A stretch of DNA of 64,000 nucleotides from Nocardiopsis listeri NBRC 13360 (lineage in GTDB: Bacteria; Actinomycetota; Actinomycetes; Streptosporangiales; Streptosporangiaceae), in NCBI RefSeq assembly GCF_001570765.1, contig NZ_BCSH01000006.1:1-64000 (forward strand), given 5' to 3'. The position numbers and the translations under genes were made by a program. A model generated the notes under the pieces. The model did not search any database and was not told where the DNA came from. It saw only the letters and a list, made by a program, of their open reading frames with translations. Shown here piece by piece: positions 46,133-55,092 of the stretch. Within the stretch, counting starts at the first letter, position 1, and the number at the start of each line of letters is the position of its first letter.

Positions 46133-47194
46133 TCAGGCCTGGGTGAACTCCTTGGCCACGACCTCGGCGATCTGCGCGGTGTTCAGCGCGGCGCCCTTGC
46201 GCAGGTTGTCCCCGCACAGGAACAGGTCCAGCGACTTGGGGTCGTCGATCGACTGACGGATACGACCGACCCAGGTCGGGTCGGTGCCCACCACGTCGTT
46301 CGGGGTCGGGAACTCGCCCTTGGCGGGGTCGTCCAGGACCTCGACGCCCTCGGCGGCGCCCAGCAGCTTGCGGGCGTCGTCGGCGGCGACCTCGCTGTCG
46401 AAGGTCGCGTGCACGACCAGCGAGTGCGTGGTGATCACCGGGACGCGGACACAGGTCGCGGAGACCTTCAGGTCCGACAGGCCCAGGATCTTGCGGGACT
46501 CGTTGCGGACCTTCAGCTCCTCGGAGGACCAGCCGTCGTCCTTGAGCGAACCCGCCCACGGCACGACGTTGTAGGCCAGCGGCGCCGGGAACGGGCCGAG
46601 CTCGTCGACGGCCTCGCGCATGTCGCCACCCTTGTCACCGAGGGTGCGGTCCGAACCGGCCTTGGCCATCTGGTCGCGCAGGACGTCGATGCCCTCCTGA
46701 CCGGCACCGGAGGCGGCCTGGTAGGAGGAGACCACGAGTTCCTTGACGCCGTAGGTGCGGTGCAGGGCACCGATCGCCACGATCATCGAGAGGGTGGTGC
46801 AGTTCGGGTTGGAGATGATGCCGCGCGGACGGTTGCGGACCTGGTCCGAGTTGACCTCGGGCACCACCAGCGGGACGTCCGGGTCGAGCCGGAAGGCGCC
46901 GGAGTTGTCGACGGCGACCGCGCCGCGGGCGGCGGCGATCGGCGCCCACTCCTTGGACACCTCGTCCGGTACGTCGAACATGGCGACGTCGACGCCGTCG
47001 AAGACCTCGGGGGTCAGGGCCTGGACCACGACGTCCTCGCCGCGAACGCTCAGGACCTTGCCGGCGCTGCGCGCGGAGGCGACGAGACGGATCTCGCCCC
47101 AGACGTTCTCGCGCCGGCTGAGGATCTCACGCATGACGGTGCCGACCGCGCCGGTCGCGCCGACGAGGGCGAGGGTGGGAAGACGGTTGCTCAT
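46133..47194 (-). CDS. asd: Aspartate-semialdehyde dehydrogenase
   Basis: A 353-residue enzyme that reduces aspartyl phosphate to aspartate semialdehyde, the branch point to lysine/diaminopimelate, methionine and threonine. The NADP site is [11 protein letters not shown] (11-21). The catalytic Cys132 stands in ISNPNCTT, the substrate-binding Gln in YQAASGAGQ, and the catalytic His in [11 protein letters not shown] 47194 overlaps the lysC stop codon as ATGA, the classic arrangement in actinobacteria, so the two are co-translated and probably regulated together. Confidence 0.96.
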   Translation of the reverse strand: MSNRLPTLALVGATGAVGTVMREILSRRENVWGEIRLVASARSAGKVLSVRGEDVVVQALTPEVFDGVDVAMFDVPDEVSKEWAPIAAARGAVAVDNSGAFRLDPDVPLVVPEVNSDQVRNRPRGIISNPNCTTLSMIVAIGALHRTYGVKELVVSSYQAASGAGQEGIDVLRDQMAKAGSDRTLGDKGGDMREAVDELGPFPAPLAYNVVPWAGSLKDDGWSSEELKVRNESRKILGLSDLKVSATCVRVPVITTHSLVVHATFDSEVAADDARKLLGAAEGVEVLDDPAKGEFPTPNDVVGTDPTWVGRIRQSIDDPKSLDLFLCGDNLRKGAALNTAQIAEVVAKEFTQA

Positions 47195-48462
47195 CGGCCG
47201 GTACCTCCATAGACGACAGCTTCGACCTGGTCGGCGTCGAGCTGGAACTCACTGTGCGCGGCCTGGACCGCGGCGTCGACCTGGTCCTCTTCGACGATGA
47301 CCGAGATGCGGATCTCCGAGGTGGAGATCATCTCGACGTTGGTGCCGGAAGTGGCGATGGAGTCGAAGAAGCGGGCGGTCACACCCGGGTAGGAACGCAT
47401 ACCGGCGCCGATCAACGAGACCTTGCCGATCTTGTCGTCGTAACGCAGGGAGTCGTAACCGACCTTGTCCTGGACCTTCTTCAAGGCGTCGACGGCCTGC
47501 TTGCCGGAGTCCTTGGGAACGGTGAAGGAGATGTCGGTGCGCGAGGTGGAGACCGCCGACACGTTCTGGACGATCATGTCGATGTTGATCTCGGCGTCCG
47601 CGAGCGCCTTGAAGATCGTCGCGGCCTCACCGACCTTGTCGGGGACGCCTACGACGGTGATCTTGGCTTCGCTCCGGTCGAAAGAGACCCCGGAGATGAT
47701 CGGCTGTTCCATGCCTTTGCTTTCCTCGACTTCCGAAACGATCCACGTGCCGGGCTTCTGGCTGAACGACGAGCGGACGTGCAAGGGGATGTTGAACTGG
47801 CGCGCGTACTCGACGCAGCGCAGGTGCAGGATCTTGGTGCCGCTCGCGGCCATCTCCAGCATCTCCTCGTAGGAGATCTGCGGGATGCGCTGAGCGGTGG
47901 GCACGACACGCGGGTCGGCGGTGAACACGCCGTCCACGTCGCTGTAGATCTCGCAGGCGTCGGCGTTGAGCGCACCCGCGAGAGCGACGGCCGTGGTGTC
48001 CGAACCGCCACGGCCCAGGGACGTGATGTCCTTCGTGTCCTGGGAGACGCCCTGGAAACCGGCGACGATGCAGATCGCGCCCTCGCCGACGGCTTCCTGG
48101 ATACGCCCGGGCGTCACGTCGATGATCTTGGCGTTGCCGTGCAACGACGTGGTGATGACTCCGGCTTGGGAGCCGGTGAAGGAGCGAGCCTCGTACCCGA
48201 GGTTCTCGATGGCCATGGCCACGAGTGCCATGGACATGCGCTCACCCGCGGTGACGAGCATGTCGAGCTCGCGGGCGGGCGGCATCGGGGAGACCTGTTC
48301 GGCCAGGTCCAGCAGTTCGTCGGTCGTGTCGCCCATCGCGGAGACGACGACCACGACGTCATGTCCCGCCTTTTTCTGAGCCACGATCCTTTGGGCTACT
48401 CGCTTGATGGCTTCCGCGTCGGCCACGGAAGACCCACCGTACTTCTGCACGATTAGGGCCAC
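47191..48462 (-). CDS. lysC: Aspartate kinase
   Basis: A 423-residue enzyme that phosphorylates aspartate, the first step of the aspartate family pathway. The start is GTG 48462 behind CAGGAG, giving the normal N-terminus [13 protein letters not shown]; the frame is open for 37 more codons upstream without a start signal. The kinase domain ends near residue 250 and includes [13 protein letters not shown] and [16 protein letters not shown]. Two ACT domains follow (about 265-420), with the effector-site segment [15 protein letters not shown]. As in Corynebacterium, feedback inhibition by lysine plus threonine is expected, and an internal start producing the small beta subunit is possible. Coupled to asd by a four-base overlap. 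Confidence 0.95.
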   Translation of the reverse strand: MALIVQKYGGSSVADAEAIKRVAQRIVAQKKAGHDVVVVVSAMGDTTDELLDLAEQVSPMPPARELDMLVTAGERMSMALVAMAIENLGYEARSFTGSQAGVITTSLHGNAKIIDVTPGRIQEAVGEGAICIVAGFQGVSQDTKDITSLGRGGSDTTAVALAGALNADACEIYSDVDGVFTADPRVVPTAQRIPQISYEEMLEMAASGTKILHLRCVEYARQFNIPLHVRSSFSQKPGTWIVSEVEESKGMEQPIISGVSFDRSEAKITVVGVPDKVGEAATIFKALADAEINIDMIVQNVSAVSTSRTDISFTVPKDSGKQAVDALKKVQDKVGYDSLRYDDKIGKVSLIGAGMRSYPGVTARFFDSIATSGTNVEMISTSEIRISVIVEEDQVDAAVQAAHSEFQLDADQVEAVVYGGTGR

Positions 48463-48643
48463 GATCGATGCTCCTGAGGAGTTGGGATCAAGACAATTCA
48501 CAAGGGAGTGTAGTCGTCGACACCTCGCCGTACCCGCTCCGACCTGCGACGGGAGGGCGTGGCGTCTTGACACACCAGCGCTCGGGCCTACCCGCTCGAA
48601 CGGAGGTTACTCATATTTCGTCCCCATTACGGGAGAATGTGAG

Positions 48644-49243
48644 CTAGAACTCCAGGCTTCTGCGGCCTTCGAAGGCACGACCCAAAGTGACCTCGTCGGC
48701 GTACTCGAGGTCGCCGCCGACGGGCAGACCGCTGGCCAGGCGGGTGACTTTCAGCCCCATGGGTTTGACCAACCGCGCCAGGTAGGTCGCGGTGGCCTCC
48801 CCTTCCAGGTTGGGATCGGTCGCCAGGATCAGCTCGGTCACCTGGCCGTCGGCCAGACGGGTCATGAGCTCCTTGACGCGCAGGTCGTCCGGTCCCACGC
48901 CCTCGATGGGGCTGATGGCGCCGCCGAGCACGTGGTAGCGGCCCCGGAACTCCCGGGTGCGCTCGATGGCGACGACGTCCTTGGACTCCTCCACGACACA
49001 GATGATCGTGGTGTCGCGACGGGCGTCACGGCAGATTCGGCACTCGGTCTCTTCGGCGACGTTGCCGCAGACGGAGCAGAAGCGGACCCGCTCCTTGACC
49101 TCGACGAGCGCGTTGACCAAGCGCTTGACGTCCGCGTGTTCGGCGGACAGGAGGTGGAAGGCGATGCGTTGCGCGCTCTTCGGACCGACGCCGGGCAGCC
49201 GCCCGAGCTCGTCGATCAGATTCTGAACCGCGCCTTCGTACAT
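48644..49243 (-). CDS. recR: Recombination mediator RecR
   Basis: A 199-residue protein, the standard RecR length when read from ATG 49243. The order is a helix-hairpin-helix ([19 protein letters not shown], 14-32), a four-cysteine zinc finger (Cys56, Cys59, Cys68, Cys71), a Toprim domain with [12 protein letters not shown] and a late [15 protein letters not shown], and the Walker-B-like tail. RecR loads RecA with RecO and RecF at single-strand gaps. It follows ybaB in the same direction, the usual dnaX-ybaB-recR neighbourhood, although here dnaX is separated from them by methyltransferase and TetR genes. Confidence 0.95.
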   Translation of the reverse strand: MYEGAVQNLIDELGRLPGVGPKSAQRIAFHLLSAEHADVKRLVNALVEVKERVRFCSVCGNVAEETECRICRDARRDTTIICVVEESKDVVAIERTREFRGRYHVLGGAISPIEGVGPDDLRVKELMTRLADGQVTELILATDPNLEGEATATYLARLVKPMGLKVTRLASGLPVGGDLEYADEVTLGRAFEGRRSLEF

Positions 49244-49658
49244 GCCTACCCACTCGGTCGGAACCGGGATCACCCCGGCGGGGCCGTTGTCGCCCCTTGT
49301 GGTCCCCACCGTATCGGGGGCCGGTGACCTCTTCGGACAGGGGCCGGCGAAGGAGAGGAGGTGGCCCGGCCTCGCCGCCCCGGCCGTTTCACCGGGACGG
49401 CGCCGTCTCCTCGATCCTTCCGACAAGGCCTCGGCCCGTCAGGAAGGGAGGCCGGTCCCTGCTTCTCGAACCACGGGGGGTCACCGTTCGGGCGCCGTCA
49501 GGCCCTGTTCATTGGCAACCCGGGGAGGTGCCGGCGGTGGGACGGCACGCTTTTCGCCATCACACCGAAGGCGCCGCTGTGCCCCCTTGCACCCGTTCCT
49601 GACTTATTCGGCGCCCGAACACGCCGAAGCGCTAGCGGCGTCGCGAAACGAACACCGC
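49244..49658. other. Gap between ybaB and recR
   Basis: No gene is supported in these 415 bases on either strand; open frames present lack start signals and resemble no protein. This gap is wider than usual between these two genes, and nothing repeated or strongly structured stands out. Confidence 0.5.
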
Positions 49659-50012
49659 CTAGAAGCCGGGGAGACCGGGGATCCCGCCACCTCCGGGCAT
49701 GCCCTCGGTCAGCGGGCCCATCTTCTCCTGCTGGAGACGCTCGACCTGCGCCTCGGCGTCGCGGATCGCCGCCAGGACCAGGTCCGCGATGGTCTGGGAG
49801 GTCTCCTCCGCGTCGGTGGGGTCGACGGCCTTGGGGTCGACGGTGATGTCCTCGACCTGTCCGCGCCCGCTCAGCTTGACCTTGACCAGGCCACCACCGG
49901 AGGTGCCCTCGACCTCGGCCTCCTCCAGGGCCTGCTGCGCCTCCACAAGCTGCTGTTGCATCTGCTGGGCCTGCTGGAGCAGGGCCTGCATGTCCATTCC
50001 GCCAGGGTTCAC
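49659..50012 (-). CDS. ybaB: YbaB/EbfC nucleoid-associated protein
   Basis: A 117-residue DNA-binding protein. GTG 50012 after GAGGAGACGG is preferred over longer starts. It opens MDMQALLQQAQQMQQQLVEA at residues 6-25 in two helices (only the core is typical), continues with the strand segment GGGLVKVKLSGRGQVEDITVDP, and ends with a helix followed by a Gly- and Pro-rich tail (GGGGIPGLPGF), as in other actinobacterial members. EbfC binds DNA as a tweezer-like dimer and is usually encoded with recR, as here. It diverges from the methyltransferase gene. Confidence 0.93.
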   Translation of the reverse strand: MNPGGMDMQALLQQAQQMQQQLVEAQQALEEAEVEGTSGGGLVKVKLSGRGQVEDITVDPKAVDPTDAEETSQTIADLVLAAIRDAEAQVERLQQEKMGPLTEGMPGGGGIPGLPGF

Positions 50013-50309
50013 GGCCGTCTCCTCGCCGCACTCGAGGTGCTGGGTCTCTTTCCGGATGTCACTCGTCTGTGAGGGTAGTCGGTACATCCGGTGCCGTTCG
50101 CGCTTCGTTCGACGAGCCGATCGAGCGGCTCGGATCCCGGTTCGTCACGGGGAGGACTTGGTCGCACCGTTGACCCGATTTCACCAGCGAAAAGCCCCAA
50201 GAGAGCGGCGGGGAGCGGCCTCGGTTGACATGATGGCGACAGGGTCGCTCGACCCCTTCGGTGTCCTCCGACACCGCATCCGACCAGCGACGACCAGGGG
50301 ACTGAGGAC

Positions 50310-51461
50310 GTGTTGACCGCAAGGGAGCGCAACTCGGCACTGATCGAGGCGATAATCGCGGACGGCACACTGAGGGACGCCGCCCTCGTGGAGGCGTTCC
50401 GCGCCGTGCCCCGCCACCTGTTCATCCCGGAGACGGGCGCGGTGACCGCGCGCGGCGGCACGCTGAGCGCCGAGGGGAACCCGGACCGCTGGTTGGCCGC
50501 CGTCTACACGGACAACGCCATCGTCACCCGCTTGGAGGGGCCGGAGGCCCCTCGGCAACGTCGATCTCGCCAGGGTCCGGCCACCTCGTGCAGTTCGGCG
50601 CCGACCGTGCTCGCGCGGATACTGGAACTGGCCGACCTCGCCAACGGTCAGCGGGTGCTGGAGGTGGGCACCGGAACGGGCTGGAACACGGCCTTGCTCA
50701 CCCACCGGCTGGGCGACCGGGCCGTGACTTCCTTGGAGATCGACGACCGACTGCTGGGCGCGGCCCGGCGGGCACTGCACGACACCGGATTGTCCCCCGC
50801 CACCCACCTGGCGGACGGCCATTCCGGGCACCCGGACGGCGCGCCGTACGACCGGATCATCAGTGTCTGCGGGGTGCGCCGGGTGCCGGGTGCCTGGTTG
50901 GAACAGCTGGTCGAGGGCGGGCTGGTCGTGTGCCCGTGGGGCCTGTTGGAGAGCGCGGGAGTGCTCATGCGCCTCGAACGTCGAGCCGGGGGCGCCGCGC
51001 TGGGCCGTTTCCACGGAGGCGTGGGGTTCGTGGCGCTGCGCACCCCGGGGTCCTCATCACCGCCGGTACGAGACACCGGACAACAGCCCGACGAGTACCG
51101 TCTCACCCAGGAGGACCCGGTATCGCCCCTGCTGACCTTCGCGTCCGCGTTCGCCCTGTCGGTGATGGTGCCGGACTGGCGGATGCGGCGGCGCTGGATC
51201 GGTACCGGATCGGGCCTGTGGCTGTGCGATCGAAGGGGTGATTCCTGGGTGCGGATCTATCCCTACGGCACTTCGTGGATGGTCGAGCAAGGCGGCCCGC
51301 GCAGCATCTGGGACGAGTTCGAGGATGCCTTGAGGCTCTGGGCCGATCTGGGCCGGCCGGAGCCGGACCGGTTCGGGTTGGCCGTGGACCCCGACGGTGG
51401 TCAGCGGCTATGGCTGGACGACCCCGAGGGACGATCCTGGCCGGTGGGTTCACCGATCTGA
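50310..51461 (+). CDS. PIMT-like methyltransferase with extra C-terminal domain
   Basis: A 383-residue protein related to protein-L-isoaspartate O-methyltransferase. The N-terminal part has FRAVPRHLFIPE (30-41) and a reshaped active-site region (YTDNAIVTRLEG, then SCSSAPTVLARILELA). The SAM-binding motif I is VLEVGTGTGWNTALL, near residue 115. The methyltransferase domain ends near residue 240. About 140 further residues contain many Trp and strand-like segments (RMRRRWIGTGSGLWLCD; WVRIYPYGTSWMVEQGG). Ordinary PIMT is about 210 residues; the longer form resembles PIMT homologues that modify aspartates in ribosomal peptides, but no precursor gene is visible. GTG 50310 follows GAGGAC. Its last 12 bases overlap the convergent small gene. 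Confidence 0.75.
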   Translation: MLTARERNSALIEAIIADGTLRDAALVEAFRAVPRHLFIPETGAVTARGGTLSAEGNPDRWLAAVYTDNAIVTRLEGPEAPRQRRSRQGPATSCSSAPTVLARILELADLANGQRVLEVGTGTGWNTALLTHRLGDRAVTSLEIDDRLLGAARRALHDTGLSPATHLADGHSGHPDGAPYDRIISVCGVRRVPGAWLEQLVEGGLVVCPWGLLESAGVLMRLERRAGGAALGRFHGGVGFVALRTPGSSSPPVRDTGQQPDEYRLTQEDPVSPLLTFASAFALSVMVPDWRMRRRWIGTGSGLWLCDRRGDSWVRIYPYGTSWMVEQGGPRSIWDEFEDALRLWADLGRPEPDRFGLAVDPDGGQRLWLDDPEGRSWPVGSPI

Positions 51462-51638
51462 GGTCTCGCTCCTCGGAACGGTGTTCTTCTCCCGGAACCT
51501 GCGCAGCAGTTCCTCCTTGCGCTCCCGGGCGTCCCCCGTCGCTCCGCCCTTGTCCCCCGCCTTGCCACCGCGCAGAGTGGAACGGGCCACAGTGGTGCGT
51601 TGCCCGCCCATGCCGAGCATGTTGTTGTTCTTCGCCAC
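51450..51638 (-). CDS. Small basic protein, DUF6243-like
   Basis: A 62-residue basic protein that opens MAKNNNMLGMGGQRTTVARS, a pattern I associate with DUF6243 (N-terminal Asn-rich stretch, GxGGQR, then a Ser/Arg segment). A Gly-rich middle and a C-terminal helix ERKEELLRRFREKN follow. ATG 51638 is preceded by AGGAGGACTCCGTGGC. Its end overlaps the end of the methyltransferase gene by 12 bases. Function unknown; the family assignment is from memory of similar proteins. It diverges from the TetR gene across two palindromic operators. Confidence 0.6.
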   Translation of the reverse strand: MAKNNNMLGMGGQRTTVARSTLRGGKAGDKGGATGDARERKEELLRRFREKNTVPRSETSDR

Positions 51639-51660
51639 GGAGTCCTCCTGTTCGAATAGT

Positions 51661-51679
51661 GCGAGACACTACGTCTCGC
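51661..51679. promoter_or_regulatory. TetR operator candidate 1
   Basis: GCGAGAC and GTCTCGC arms (51661-51667, 51673-51679) around five bases, 23 bases upstream of the small DUF6243-like gene. It shares its half-site with candidate 2. Confidence 0.65.
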
Positions 51680-51713
51680 CAAACGGACTCCCCTTGATCA
51701 TAGCGGCGTCAAT

Positions 51714-51727
51714 ACGAGACGTCTCGT
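51714..51727. promoter_or_regulatory. TetR operator candidate 2
   Basis: ACGAGACGTCTCGT is a perfect 14-bp palindrome, 26 bases before the TetR start codon, with the same CGAGAC half-site as candidate 1 but without a spacer. Confidence 0.7.
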
Positions 51728-51752
51728 CATTTTGAGCCACTACCTTGGAACC

Positions 51753-52364
51753 ATGGCAGACAACACCGCCGAACAGACCCGCCGGGCACCGGATCCCCGC
51801 CGGCGCAGCCAACGCGCGCGCAACGCCATCATCGACGCGGCCGCCGAACTCCTGGGCGAGGTCGGTTACGCCAGACTGACGATGGAGGCCATCGCCTCTC
51901 GCGCCCGGGTCGGCAAACAGACCATCTACCGGTGGTGGCCCTCCAAAGCCGCCGTGGTCTTCGACGTGTTCACCCGGCTCACCGGTTCGGAGGCCGGTGA
52001 ACCCCTGCCCGACACCGGCGACCTGGCCGCCGACCTCAGGACCGTCTTTCGGGCCACCGCCGACGAGTTCGTCGACTCCACGATGGACCGCACCACCCGG
52101 GCCTTCACCGCGGAGATCCAGAACGACGAAGAATTCGCCCGCGCCGTCTACGAACACCTGACCGAGCCCAACATCGTGGCCTTCCGGAATCGACTGCGAT
52201 CCGCGCAGGACGCCGGCCAGGTCCGCGCCGACGTCGACCTGGACCTGGCCGTGGAGATGTTCAACGGCCCGTTCCAGCACCGGTGGCTGCTGCGCACCGG
52301 ACCGATCGACCACGCCTACACCGACGCCCTGGTCGACACGGTCCTGCGCGCGTTGCGGCCCTGA
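51753..52364 (+). CDS. TetR-family transcriptional regulator
   Basis: A 203-residue regulator from ATG 51753. The DNA-binding domain is at about residues 20-70 (AIIDAAAELLGEVGYARLTME, broken only by family-typical substitutions, then GKQTIYRWWPSKAAVV). The ligand domain is helical and belongs to the TetR_C group with a late PFQHRWLLRTGPID. It is preceded by two CGAGAC palindromes, one close to its own start and the other close to the divergent DUF6243-like gene, so autorepression and control of that gene are likely. The ligand is unknown. It converges with dnaX. Confidence 0.88.
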   Translation: MADNTAEQTRRAPDPRRRSQRARNAIIDAAAELLGEVGYARLTMEAIASRARVGKQTIYRWWPSKAAVVFDVFTRLTGSEAGEPLPDTGDLAADLRTVFRATADEFVDSTMDRTTRAFTAEIQNDEEFARAVYEHLTEPNIVAFRNRLRSAQDAGQVRADVDLDLAVEMFNGPFQHRWLLRTGPIDHAYTDALVDTVLRALRP

Positions 52365-52408
52365 AGCCTCCGCCGAGGGGGCGACCCTCACCCCGCCGGC
52401 GGCACGGC

Positions 52409-54610
52409 TCACAGTTGACCGGGCGCCTCGTGCTCGATCTCCTCGATCAGCCTGCCGCCGAGCTCGGTCTCGATGAGGGCGGTACCGCCACCGGAACCAC
52501 CGTTGGACGCCGCGTCCTGCCGCGAACCACCCGTCGAAGGAGCGTTGTCCGTGGACGCATCATCGTCGGGCGCGGCCGGCGACGGCCCCGGAACGGACGC
52601 CTTCGCGGGGCCCGCGTCCCGGCCCCCCGGAGCGTTTCCACCCTGGACACCACCGCCGCGGGTCGGTGCCGGGGCCCCATAGTCCTCCGGCGGCGGGGCG
52701 GCGGCGTCCTCATAGGGGTCCGGCGGTGGCTCCGGACGGTCGCTGAGCAACCGCTCCGGTGGCGGACCCGTGGGTCGCGCCGGTTCCGGAGCCGGTTCGG
52801 AAGCCGCAGGCGCGGCGGCCCGGGGCTCGGACCGTCCCGGTGGGGCGTCCCACCCGGCGGGTTCGGCCGGTCGCGGCGCGGGCTGCGGTCGCTGTGTCTG
52901 CGGGCCACCACTCGTTCCCGAAGGCGCCACGCGCACCTCGATGCCCAGCACCTGCTGGATCGCCCCGGCCACGACCTTGTCGCTACCGGTGTTGGTGAAG
53001 CCCTTGGCCTCGTTGGGCTTGTTGAAGCCGAGCAGCACGGTGTTGCCCTCGGCCCCGATCGGCTGCACGTCACCGCCGTGCAGCATCATCCAGGTGAACC
53101 GGCGACGGCCCTTGACGGCTTCCATGATCTGGTGCCAGGCACCCTGGAGCCGGCCCAGGTCCAGAGGACCACCGCCACCGGCGGGCGCACTCTGCTGCGG
53201 CGCCGCCTGAGGACGGGAGGGCGCGGGCGCGTCCCAGCCCGAGGGCTCGTTCCGTCCGCTCGGACTCGGAGCCGGATTCGGAGCCGGTTCGACGGTTCGG
53301 GAGGGTTCGGGCCGTGCGGGCTGCGGAGCCGGGGGTTGCCGCACCGGAGCCGGGGCCGGATCGGGTACGGGGGGCGCGGCTTGCGCGGGGGCCTGAGCCA
53401 TCGGTGCCGTGGGCGCCTGTGGCCCGGACGCCGCCGGCGCCACCGCCCCGGACGCCAGCCGGCGCTCCATCTGTTCCAGCCTGGCCAGCAGCGCGGTCTG
53501 GTCACCGTCGGTGGCGGGCAGCAGGATCCGCGAACACAACAGCTCCAGGAGCAGGCGCGGCGCGGTGGCGCCCCGCATCTCCGTGAGCCCCTGGTTGAGG
53601 ACCTCCGCGGCCCGGGACAGTTCCGCCGGCCCCAGCCGCGCGGCCTGCTCCTTCATCTGGTCCACCGACTCCGGAGAGACGTTGACCAGGCCCTTGTCGA
53701 TGGCATCCGGAACCGCGGCGAGCACCACCAGGTCACGGAAGCGCTCCAGCAGGTCCGTGGTGAAACGACGCGGATCGTGACCGCCCTCGACCACTCGGTC
53801 CACCAGACCGAACACGGCCGCGCCATCACGCGCTCCCAGGAAATCGACCATCTCGCCGAGCAGGCCGGAGTCGGTGTAGCCCAGCAGGGAGACGGCGCCC
53901 TCCCGGGTGATGCCGCCCTCGTCCGAACCGGCGATCAGCTGGTCCAGGACGGAAAGGGTGTCACGCGCCGAACCCGCGCCCGCGCGCACCACCAGCGGAA
54001 GGGCGGCCGGGTCGTAGGAGACCTCCTCCTGCTTGAGGAGGTCCTCCATGAGCTCCTTGAGGGTGCTCGGCGGGATGAGCCGGAAGGGGTAGTGGTGGGT
54101 CCGCGAACGGATCGTCCCGATGACCTTCTCGGGCTCGGTGGTCGCGAACACGAACTTCAGGTGCGGCGGGGGTTCCTCGACGAGCTTGAGCAGCGCGTTG
54201 AAACCCTCGCGGGTCACCATGTGCGCCTCGTCGATGATGTAGATCTTGTAGCGCGATTTCACCGGCGCGAAGAAAGCCCTCTCCCGCAGGTCACGCGCGT
54301 CGTCGACACCACCGTGGGAGGCGGCGTCGATCTCGATCACGTCGAGGCTGCCACCGCCGTCGGGGGCGAGCCCCTCGCAGGAGTCACAGGTTCCACAGGG
54401 ATCCGGGGTCGGCCCCTGCTCACAGTTGAGAGAGCGCGCGAGGATGCGCGCACTGGTGGTCTTGCCACAACCGCGCGGTCCGCTGAAGAGGTAGGCGTGG
54501 TTGATACGTCCGCTCCGCAGCGCCTGGCGCAACGGGTCGGTCACGTGCTCCTGGCCGCGCACCTCACCGAACGTCGCGGGACGGTACTTGCGGTACAGCG
54601 CGATGCTCAC
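52409..54610 (-). CDS. dnaX: DNA polymerase III subunits gamma and tau
   Basis: A 733-residue clamp-loader ATPase. Walker A is GPRGCGKT (44-51). A zinc-binding module has four cysteines between residues 63 and 79 (NCEQGPTPDPCGTCDSC). Walker B is IIDEAHMV, and the arginine-finger region is GSARDTLSVLDQL. The collar domain ends near residue 360. About 370 residues follow that are rich in Pro, Ala, Glu and Arg and enclose a conserved tau-type block (HQIMEAVKGRRRFTWMML, with LLGFNKPNEAKGF). Starts at GTG 54610. I see no slippery frameshift sequence, so a separate gamma form is not predicted. Confidence 0.94.
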   Translation of the reverse strand: MSIALYRKYRPATFGEVRGQEHVTDPLRQALRSGRINHAYLFSGPRGCGKTTSARILARSLNCEQGPTPDPCGTCDSCEGLAPDGGGSLDVIEIDAASHGGVDDARDLRERAFFAPVKSRYKIYIIDEAHMVTREGFNALLKLVEEPPPHLKFVFATTEPEKVIGTIRSRTHHYPFRLIPPSTLKELMEDLLKQEEVSYDPAALPLVVRAGAGSARDTLSVLDQLIAGSDEGGITREGAVSLLGYTDSGLLGEMVDFLGARDGAAVFGLVDRVVEGGHDPRRFTTDLLERFRDLVVLAAVPDAIDKGLVNVSPESVDQMKEQAARLGPAELSRAAEVLNQGLTEMRGATAPRLLLELLCSRILLPATDGDQTALLARLEQMERRLASGAVAPAASGPQAPTAPMAQAPAQAAPPVPDPAPAPVRQPPAPQPARPEPSRTVEPAPNPAPSPSGRNEPSGWDAPAPSRPQAAPQQSAPAGGGGPLDLGRLQGAWHQIMEAVKGRRRFTWMMLHGGDVQPIGAEGNTVLLGFNKPNEAKGFTNTGSDKVVAGAIQQVLGIEVRVAPSGTSGGPQTQRPQPAPRPAEPAGWDAPPGRSEPRAAAPAASEPAPEPARPTGPPPERLLSDRPEPPPDPYEDAAAPPPEDYGAPAPTRGGGVQGGNAPGGRDAGPAKASVPGPSPAAPDDDASTDNAPSTGGSRQDAASNGGSGGGTALIETELGGRLIEEIEHEAPGQL

Positions 54611-54731
54611 GGTGTGATCACTCCCCTGGTCCCTGCCACGGTCCCATTCAACCCTCTGGGAGTGACGACTCGCGCCGGGTCGGGGAAACCGGGAGGGATC
54701 GATCCGGGGCGGGTACCCCCGAGAACAAGAA

Positions 54732-54826
54732 AGGACCCCCCGCGCACCCGCCAGAGCCTACTTATCCTTGCTGCCTTCCGGCCCTGGGGAGGTTCATAGG
54801 ATGACGCCGCACGAGGGGTCTGCCCC
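54732..54826 (-). ncRNA. ffs: Small signal recognition particle RNA (4.5S-type)
   Basis: Read leftward, the conserved apical SRP motif GGCCGGAAGGCAGCAAGGAT is present, flanked by an inner stem that includes CCTCCCCAGG. The ends pair GACCCC with GGGGGGTC. T-rich sequence (TTTCTTGTT) follows the 3' arm as terminator. It is the short bacterial form and binds Ffh for co-translational membrane targeting. Exact ends are estimated. Confidence 0.88.
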
Positions 54827-54931
54827 AGAGTGTATCCGAAGCCGGCACTGCTCCGGCAACCCTCGTCGGCCCGAGTTCCGTCGGGTCGAACCCGTTCGAA
54901 GCACTCCCGCGAAGCCTGTACAGTTGCTCTC

Positions 54932-55019
54932 GGAGGATTCGCCTAGTGGCCTAGGGCGCACGCTTGGAAAGCGTGTTGGGGGCAACCCCTCAAGGGTTCG
55001 AATCCCTTATCCTCCGCCA
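54932..55019 (+). tRNA. tRNA-Ser (GGA)
   Basis: An 88-base tRNA with acceptor stem GGAGGAT/ATCCTCC, anticodon stem CACGC/GCGTG around loop TTGGAAA (anticodon GGA), a long variable arm (GTTGGGGGCAACCCCT), T-arm GGGTTCGAATCCC and encoded CCA. Confidence 0.96.
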
Positions 55020-55039
55020 CAGCCCATCAGGGCAGACGC

Positions 55040-55070
55040 AAGGCCCCGATCGCACAGCGGTCGGGGCCTT
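55040..55070 (+). terminator. Terminator of tRNA-Ser(GGA)
   Basis: A 10-bp perfect stem (55040-55049 with 55061-55070) enclosing further partial pairing, ending in TT, 20 bases after the tRNA. Confidence 0.8.
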
Positions 55071-55092
55071 CGTCGTTTCCGGGACCGGGCGA

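Noticed and set aside
52409-54610. Programmed frameshift in dnaX
   Set aside because: No A-rich slippery sequence was seen near the end of the ATPase part, in keeping with actinobacterial dnaX genes that make only the long form.
52283-54799. An 838-codon rightward frame opposite dnaX
   Set aside because: It mirrors dnaX, whose motifs are complete; the rightward translation is Arg/Gly-rich and shows no domain.
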